NCBI GenBank assembly: GCA_900556795.1
Contig: USQD01000042.1
Span: forward strand, 1 to 11,111
Source of the DNA: an uncultured Prevotella sp.
GTDB lineage: Bacteria > Bacteroidota > Bacteroidia > Bacteroidales > Bacteroidaceae
Length of the DNA stretch: 11,111 nucleotides
Reading direction: 5' to 3'
Below the pieces are notes generated by a model. It did not search any database and had not been told where the DNA came from. It saw nothing but the letters and a program-made list of their open reading frames with translations. Of this stretch, positions 6,244 through 11,111 are shown piece by piece. How positions within the stretch are numbered: the first letter of the stretch is position 1; every line of letters begins with the position of its first letter. A program made the position numbers and the translations under genes.

Positions 6244-8325
6244 ATGAGCATATTCAACAACCCAGAACACAATTATTGGCGTAATTTTGCCACAAAAGCA
6301 GTTCTTATCTGCGTAACCGTTGCCATCATTGTTTGGTTCTTGCCACGCAATGAAGGAAGACAGTATCGGTATGATGTAGGAAAGCCTTGGATGTACGGTT
6401 CCGTCATCGCAAAATTTGATTTCCCTATTTATAAGACAGATGAATCCATTAAACATGAGCAAGACTCTTTGTTGAAACAATTCCTGCCTTATTATACCGT
6501 CAATCCCCATACGGAAGGTGTACAGGTGCACCGGTTTCTACATGATTTCAGTCAGGGCATCCCGGGACTTCCAAAAGAGTATGTTGATCTCATTGCCCAG
6601 CAACTGCACACAATCTATCAAACCGGAATCATTAATACACCTGAATACAATCGTATCTACAAAGACTCCACGAGCATGATTCGCATCATCAGCGGAAAGA
6701 ATGTCCGTAGTGTTCCTATTGGTAGTTTCTATTCCACCATTGCGGCTTACGAGCGAATATTCTTTGATGAAAGAATTGCCGCCCAGCGCCAGCTTCTGTC
6801 ACGCTGCAATCTTAATAACTATATAGAGGCAAACCTCATCTACGACAAAGAACGCAGCGAAACCGAGAAGACAGATATGCTCAGCGGTATTCCGCTAGCC
6901 AGTGGTATGGTGATGAGCGGTCAGAAAATCATAGACCGTGGTGAAGTAATTACAGACAACACCTACCGTGTGCTTTGTTCTTTTGATAAAGAAATGAAGC
7001 GCCGCAGTTCTACATCAGATGAAATAACGACAACCATCATCGGTCAGATTCTCTTCGTCTTCATCCTGGTCATCATGTTCACCAGCTACCTAAGTCTGTT
7101 CCGAAAAGACTATTTTGACAAGCCTCGCAGCATCACCATGCTCTATGCGATGATAACGCTGTTCCCTATTTTTGTTTCACTCATCATGAATCATAATTTC
7201 TTCAGCGTTTATATTATCCCGTTTGCCATGGCACCTATATTCGTGCGTGTCTTCATGGACTCGCGTACGGCATTCATCACCCATGTCACGATGGTACTTA
7301 TCTGTGCTGCCGCCGTAAAATACCAATACGAATTTATCATCGTACAGTTGGCTTCCGGTCTGGTTGCCATCTACACGTTACGCGAACTATCCAAGCGTTC
7401 ACAGATATTCATCACAGCCTTACTGGTTGCCATTGCCAGTGGTGTGGTATATTTTGCACTTCAGCTGATGCAGGATAATCAGGTATTCAATATCGATCGC
7501 AATATGTATTCCTATTTTGCCATCAACGGTATTTTCCTCCTGCTTTCTTACCCGCTGATGTACATCATCGAAAAGATGTTCGGATTCACCTCGAACGTAA
7601 CGCTCTTCGAGTTGTCAAACACCAACAAGGGTCTGCTCCGTAATCTAAGCGAGATTGCACCGGGTACCTTCCAGCATTCCATCACCGTAGGTAATCTGGC
7701 TGCAGAAATTGCCAACCGCATCGAGGCAAACAGTCTGCTGGTACGTACAGGAGCTTTATACCACGATATCGGCAAGATGACCAATCCGGTTTTCTTTACC
7801 GAAAACCAGGCGGGTGTGAATCCACACGATCAGTTGAGCGACCAGGAAAGTGCCCAAATTATCATCAATCATGTATACGAAGGATTGAAGATGGCAGAAA
7901 AAGTGGGTTTACCGGGTATCATTAAAGACTTCATTACCACGCATCATGGCACGGGAATCACCAAGTTCTTCTATGTCAACTATTGCAATGCCCATCCTAC
8001 AGAAGTGGTAGATAAATCCCTGTTCCAATACCCAGGTCCTAACCCATTCACACGCGAACAGGCAATATTGATGATGGCAGATACCGTAGAAGCAGCATCC
8101 CGCTCGATGAATGAATATACCGAAGAAAGTATCAGCAACCTGGTAAACAAGTTGATTGACGGTCAGGTGGCAGATGGATTCTTCAAAGAATGTCCGATTA
8201 CATTCCGTGATATTGCACTTGCCAAACAGGTTCTCATCGAACGTTTGAAGGCTATTTACCACACTCGTATCTCCTATCCGCATTTAAATGGAGCTACCAA
8301 GAGTGCACAAACCGACAAAGCGTAA
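6244..8325 (+). CDS. 7TM-HD membrane phosphodiesterase, PgpH-like (HDIG domain)
   Basis: This 693-residue membrane protein matches the 7TM-HD family, whose characterised member PgpH hydrolyses c-di-AMP to pApA. One transmembrane helix lies at about 17-33. It is followed by a large extracytoplasmic domain (about 40-255). A multi-helix membrane block spans about 262-445, with hydrophobic runs near 264-285, 298-316, 320-337, 342-357, 363-378, 388-408 and 424-442. A cytoplasmic HD domain follows at about 455-680. In it, FQHS (His478), YHDIGK (His507/Asp508), NHV (His543), THHGT (His567/His568) and MADTVE (Asp613) form the expected metal-binding set, so the enzyme looks intact. The domain order and spacing are typical. 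It is divergent from gltX and ends 38 bases before a strong terminator, so it is probably monocistronic. c-di-AMP as substrate is inferred from the family. Confidence 0.92.
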   Translation: MSIFNNPEHNYWRNFATKAVLICVTVAIIVWFLPRNEGRQYRYDVGKPWMYGSVIAKFDFPIYKTDESIKHEQDSLLKQFLPYYTVNPHTEGVQVHRFLHDFSQGIPGLPKEYVDLIAQQLHTIYQTGIINTPEYNRIYKDSTSMIRIISGKNVRSVPIGSFYSTIAAYERIFFDERIAAQRQLLSRCNLNNYIEANLIYDKERSETEKTDMLSGIPLASGMVMSGQKIIDRGEVITDNTYRVLCSFDKEMKRRSSTSDEITTTIIGQILFVFILVIMFTSYLSLFRKDYFDKPRSITMLYAMITLFPIFVSLIMNHNFFSVYIIPFAMAPIFVRVFMDSRTAFITHVTMVLICAAAVKYQYEFIIVQLASGLVAIYTLRELSKRSQIFITALLVAIASGVVYFALQLMQDNQVFNIDRNMYSYFAINGIFLLLSYPLMYIIEKMFGFTSNVTLFELSNTNKGLLRNLSEIAPGTFQHSITVGNLAAEIANRIEANSLLVRTGALYHDIGKMTNPVFFTENQAGVNPHDQLSDQESAQIIINHVYEGLKMAEKVGLPGIIKDFITTHHGTGITKFFYVNYCNAHPTEVVDKSLFQYPGPNPFTREQAILMMADTVEAASRSMNEYTEESISNLVNKLIDGQVADGFFKECPITFRDIALAKQVLIERLKAIYHTRISYPHLNGATKSAQTDKA

Positions 8326-8363
8326 AAACGGCATGTAAAACAGAACACGAAAAAGGCAACTTT

Positions 8364-8416
8364 AAGCCCATTATTCTGCACACAAACATATTTCTGTGCA
8401 GAATAATGGGCTTTTT
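8364..8416 (+). terminator. Strong intrinsic terminator of the 7TM-HD gene
   Basis: AAGCCCATTATTCTGCACA (8364-8382) and TGTGCAGAATAATGGGCTT (8395-8413) are exact reverse complements, a 19-bp uninterrupted stem with a 12-base loop. The right arm runs into TTTTT (8412-8416). It isolates the 7TM-HD transcript from the GH127 gene. Confidence 0.95.
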
Positions 8417-8472
8417 GCGTTAATATATTTTAAATAAAACCACAAAGCAACAGCAAAATAGAACATTCTTGT

Positions 8473-8480
8473 TACCTTTG
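8473..8480 (+). promoter_or_regulatory. -7 promoter motif of the GH127 gene (TACCTTTG)
   Basis: TACCTTTG matches TAnnTTTG exactly and lies 27 bases before the ATG at 8508, just after the preceding terminator. This places the likely transcription start around 8487 and a short A/T-rich leader before the ATG. No clear -33 TTTG is visible near 8450. The motif also argues against translation starting upstream at the TTG at 8469. Confidence 0.65.
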
Positions 8481-8507
8481 CGGACGTTTTTATTTAAAAT
8501 AATTAAA

Positions 8508-10973
8508 ATGAAGAAACTATTATCGACAATTGTAGCCGTTACCATCGCTTTTACTACTAACGCACAAGTTAAGAGCAATGGGGGATACCCAATTACCCCA
8601 GTTCCTTTCACATCAGTGAAAGTAGTAGAAAACAGCTTCTGGGGACAGCGCCTTGAAGCAAGCCGTAAAGTTACCATTCCTTTGGCTTTCAGCAAATGCG
8701 AAGAAAGCGGACGATACAAGAATTTTCAGTATGCCGCACACCCAAGCAAAGACTACAACGTAAACAAACTTGAACCATTCTCGTTCGACGACACCGACCC
8801 GTACAAAACCATCGAGGGTGCAAGCTACATCTTGCAAACATATCCTGATGCAAAGCTCAAAGCGTATATCGATTCTGTACTCGACATCATAGCTACTGCA
8901 CAAGAGGCAGATGGCTATCTATACACAGCTCGCACCATGAACCCAGAGCATCCTCATAGCTGGTCGGGCAAAACTCGATGGTCGAAAGAAGAAAACTTAA
9001 GCCACGAACTCTACAACCTCGGTCATATGGTAGAAGGTGCCGTAGCTCACTATCAAGCCACAGGCAGCCGCAAGTTCTTGGATATCGCTATTAGATATGC
9101 CGACTGCGTGGTTCGCGAAGTTGGTCCTAAGGCAGGTCAGGCTTGCGTTGTTCCTGGTCATCAGATTGCCGAGATGGCTCTTTGCCGTTTGTATCTCGTC
9201 ACAGGCAACAAGAAATACCTCGACGAGGCAAAGTTCTTCCTCGACTATCGTGGCAAAACTTCCATCAAGCAGGAATATTCTCAGAGCCATAAGCCTGTAA
9301 TTGACCAAGACGAGGCTGTTGGGCATGCCGTTCGTGCAGCATATATGTATGCTGGTATGGCAGATGTTGCAGCTCTCACAGGCGACTCAGCATATATCCA
9401 TGCCATCGACAACATCTGGAACAACATCGTTACCAAGAAGCTATATATCACCGGCGGTATCGGTGCAACATCTAATGGCGAAGCCTTTGGCAAAAACTAT
9501 GAGTTGCCTAACATGAGCGCTTATTGCGAGACCTGCGCTGCTATAGGTAATGTATATGTCAACTATCGTCAGTTCTTGCTCCATGGCGAATCTAAATATT
9601 ATGATGTATTGGAGCGCAGCCTCTACAATGGTTTAATTAGTGGCGTATCGCTCGATGGCGGTGGCTTCTTCTATCCTAACCCATTGGAGTCGCGCGGTCA
9701 GCATCAGCGCCAGCCTTGGTTTGGTTGCGCATGTTGCCCAAGCAACATCTGCCGCTTCATCCCTTCATTGCCAGGCTATGTATACGCTGTTAAGGACAGA
9801 AGTCTCTACGTAAATCTCTTCCTCAGCAACTCTTCTCAGCTCAAGATTGCAGGCAAGACTGTTGCCCTTACTCAGAACACAGGCTATCCTTACGATGGCG
9901 ATATCCGCATCAATATCGATAAGAATAGCGCAGGCAAATTCGCTATGAAAATTCGTATTCCAGGATGGGTTAAGGGACAGGTAGTGCCAACAAACCTCTA
10001 CAGCTATAGCGACGGTAAAAGATTAGGCTTTAGTATCACCATAAATGGCAAAGAAATAGGCAATGCCAAGCTCACCGAAGATGGCTATTTCACGATTGAT
10101 AGAAAATGGAAGAAGGGCGACGTAGTGAAAGTTCACTTCGATATGGAGGCTCGCACCGTTAGAGCTAACAACAATGTGGAAGCCGACCGTGGTATGGTTG
10201 AAGTAGAGCGTGGCCCATTGGTATATTGCGCAGAATGGCCAGACAACAAGTTTGATATCAAGACCGTTATCCTCAACCAGGAACCTAAGTTCACTCTCGG
10301 CACCATGGCGCTCGACAACTTCATCCCTGCTGACAGCAAGGCTAAGCTCCATGCCTACAAGGAAATCAATATGAAGACCCTTACCACCGATGCTCAATGT
10401 CTCAGATTCGATGCTAATGGTCGCCTTGCCACAAAGGATGTTCGTCTCACTCTCATCCCTTACTATGCTTGGTGCCATCGCGGTAGCGGCGACATGAAGG
10501 TATGGTTGCCACAGGACATGAAGGCTACAACACCTGCGTTGCCAGCAACATTGGCTTCCACAAGCAAGATAGAGACCTCTTCAAAGATGCCTGCCATAGA
10601 GAGCATCAACGACCGTTTGGTACCAATGAATGCCGACGACCGCTCGGTTCCTTACACTCATTGGTGGCCAAAGAAGGCTTCTACAGAATGGATATCATAC
10701 ACCTTCAACGAGGCAACAGAAGTAAAGAGCTGCACCACCTACTGGTTTGACGACCAGCCTTGGGGTGGTTGCTCATTGCCAAAGAGCTGGAAGGTATACT
10801 ATAAGACTGCCGATGGCTCATGGGCTCCTGTTGCTGATGCCGACAACTATCCTACCGAAAAGGGTAGTGCGTGCACAGTAAACTTTAAGCCTGTAAAGAC
10901 AACTGCCCTCAAGCTCGAAGTAGAATTGCCAGCCGATAAGTCAGCCGGCATCTTCGAGTGGAGCGTGAAATAA
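8508..10973 (+). CDS. Secreted GH127 family beta-L-arabinofuranosidase
   Basis: This 821-residue enzyme of the GH127 (former DUF1680) family releases beta-L-arabinofuranose from plant glycans or glycoproteins. It begins with a Sec signal peptide (MKKLLST..., hydrophobic 5-16), with likely cleavage after TNA19. No lipobox Cys follows, so it should be soluble and periplasmic or exported rather than a lipoprotein. VKVVENSFWGQR (37-48) is the family N-terminal motif. An (alpha/alpha)6-barrel catalytic region follows to about 440. Glu325, 16 residues before Glu341, fits the acid/base Glu. Glu341 and Cys343 in YCETC and Cys409/Cys410 in CACCPSN fit the zinc site that carries the cysteine nucleophile. 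Beta-rich domains follow, and residues about 700-821 resemble an F5/8-type (discoidin) carbohydrate-binding module. The ATG at 8508 is chosen because the in-frame TTG at 8469 overlaps the -7 motif. No SusC/SusD gene is in view. GH146 is a related alternative, but the N-terminal motif favours GH127. Confidence 0.92.
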   Translation: MKKLLSTIVAVTIAFTTNAQVKSNGGYPITPVPFTSVKVVENSFWGQRLEASRKVTIPLAFSKCEESGRYKNFQYAAHPSKDYNVNKLEPFSFDDTDPYKTIEGASYILQTYPDAKLKAYIDSVLDIIATAQEADGYLYTARTMNPEHPHSWSGKTRWSKEENLSHELYNLGHMVEGAVAHYQATGSRKFLDIAIRYADCVVREVGPKAGQACVVPGHQIAEMALCRLYLVTGNKKYLDEAKFFLDYRGKTSIKQEYSQSHKPVIDQDEAVGHAVRAAYMYAGMADVAALTGDSAYIHAIDNIWNNIVTKKLYITGGIGATSNGEAFGKNYELPNMSAYCETCAAIGNVYVNYRQFLLHGESKYYDVLERSLYNGLISGVSLDGGGFFYPNPLESRGQHQRQPWFGCACCPSNICRFIPSLPGYVYAVKDRSLYVNLFLSNSSQLKIAGKTVALTQNTGYPYDGDIRINIDKNSAGKFAMKIRIPGWVKGQVVPTNLYSYSDGKRLGFSITINGKEIGNAKLTEDGYFTIDRKWKKGDVVKVHFDMEARTVRANNNVEADRGMVEVERGPLVYCAEWPDNKFDIKTVILNQEPKFTLGTMALDNFIPADSKAKLHAYKEINMKTLTTDAQCLRFDANGRLATKDVRLTLIPYYAWCHRGSGDMKVWLPQDMKATTPALPATLASTSKIETSSKMPAIESINDRLVPMNADDRSVPYTHWWPKKASTEWISYTFNEATEVKSCTTYWFDDQPWGGCSLPKSWKVYYKTADGSWAPVADADNYPTEKGSACTVNFKPVKTTALKLEVELPADKSAGIFEWSVK

Positions 10974-10975
10974 GC

Positions 10976-11051
10976 AGCCAAGCGCATGAAATATATTAGC
11001 CAAGCGCATATAATATATTAGCCAAGCGCATATAATATATTAGCCAAGCGC
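10976..11051. repeat. 22-bp tandem repeat directly after the GH127 stop codon
   Basis: Three complete 22-bp units (10976-10997, 10998-11019, 11020-11041) and a ten-base partial (11042-11051) follow the TAA by two bases. Each unit is AGCCAAGCGCAT followed by ten A/T-rich bases ending AATATATT or AAATATATT. Units 2 and 3 are identical; unit 1 differs only near its middle (TGAA for TATA). Twenty-two is not a multiple of three, so this is not a coding repeat. Units abut without spacers, so it is not CRISPR. It lies where a terminator would be expected, but no hairpin with a T tract is seen. Confidence 0.95.
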
Positions 11052-11111
11052 CAGCCATGCCCCATGGGTTGTGTTCGTCGCATCTCGGACGCGTCGCTTT
11101 CCCTCGTTCCA
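11052..11111. other. GC-rich segment at the window edge, identity unknown
   Basis: The sequence shifts abruptly from the A/T-rich repeat to about 63% G+C (counted over 11042-11111) and contains the palindromes CCCATGGG (11060-11067 region) and GACGCGTC (11088-11095 region). No start codon and ribosome site, terminator or known RNA can be supported. It may be the start of a neighbouring element that continues beyond the window. Confidence 0.4.

Noticed and set aside
5297..6247. Forward frames opposite gltX, including one running into the divergent promoter region
   Set aside because: The gltX reading is complete with all synthetase motifs; the antisense frames show no motif and one would cross the promoter region.
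8469..8507. Upstream TTG start adding 13 residues to the GH127 protein
   Set aside because: The extension overlaps the -7 motif at 8473-8480 and would place non-signal residues before a good Sec signal peptide that starts at the ATG at 8508.

Overview
The window looks like chromosome of a gut or oral Bacteroidales species, most likely Prevotella/Segatella. Three things suggest this. Several genes are preceded by the Bacteroidetes -7 promoter motif TAnnTTTG. Upstream regions are A/T-rich rather than strongly Shine-Dalgarno-like. The gene set (an LPS Kdo transferase, a 7TM-HD phosphodiesterase and a secreted GH127 arabinofuranosidase) fits that group. The species is an inference from style and content, not from a marker gene.

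Layout, left to right. A strong intrinsic terminator (38-77) closes an upstream unit whose body lies outside the window. Next comes a forward group: a DUF3737 right-handed beta-helix protein (224-1078), a MalY/PatB-type PLP C-S lyase/aminotransferase (1320-2522) and a small nitroreductase (2576-3100). The last two are probably one operon. The 241-bp gap between the first two holds a four-copy, exactly 21-bp-spaced array of GTTCA-N7-TGAAC dyads, itself nested in a ~98-bp palindrome. A bidirectional terminator (about 3164-3204) separates this group from a convergent reverse-strand pair, gltX (glutamyl-tRNA synthetase) followed by waaA (Kdo transferase). A 110-bp divergent promoter region precedes a forward 7TM-HD membrane phosphodiesterase (PgpH-like, 6244-8325), which ends at a 19-bp perfect-stem terminator. 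Last is a secreted GH127 beta-L-arabinofuranosidase (8508-10973) with its own -7 motif. Its stop codon is followed within three bases by a 22-bp tandem repeat and then an abruptly GC-rich segment cut by the window edge.

How they work together. The gltX-waaA pair and the 7TM-HD gene are housekeeping functions: translation, lipid A-core assembly, and probable c-di-AMP turnover linked to envelope homeostasis. The GH127 enzyme is a catabolic gene for plant arabinose-containing glycans. The DUF3737/C-S lyase/nitroreductase group has no established joint role and is the least understood part of the window. No mobile-element gene, CRISPR array, rRNA or complete tRNA is visible. No gene-free stretch exceeds 300 bases. 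I see no clear new multi-gene system; the best leads are the two intergenic repeat arrays and the DUF3737 neighbourhood.
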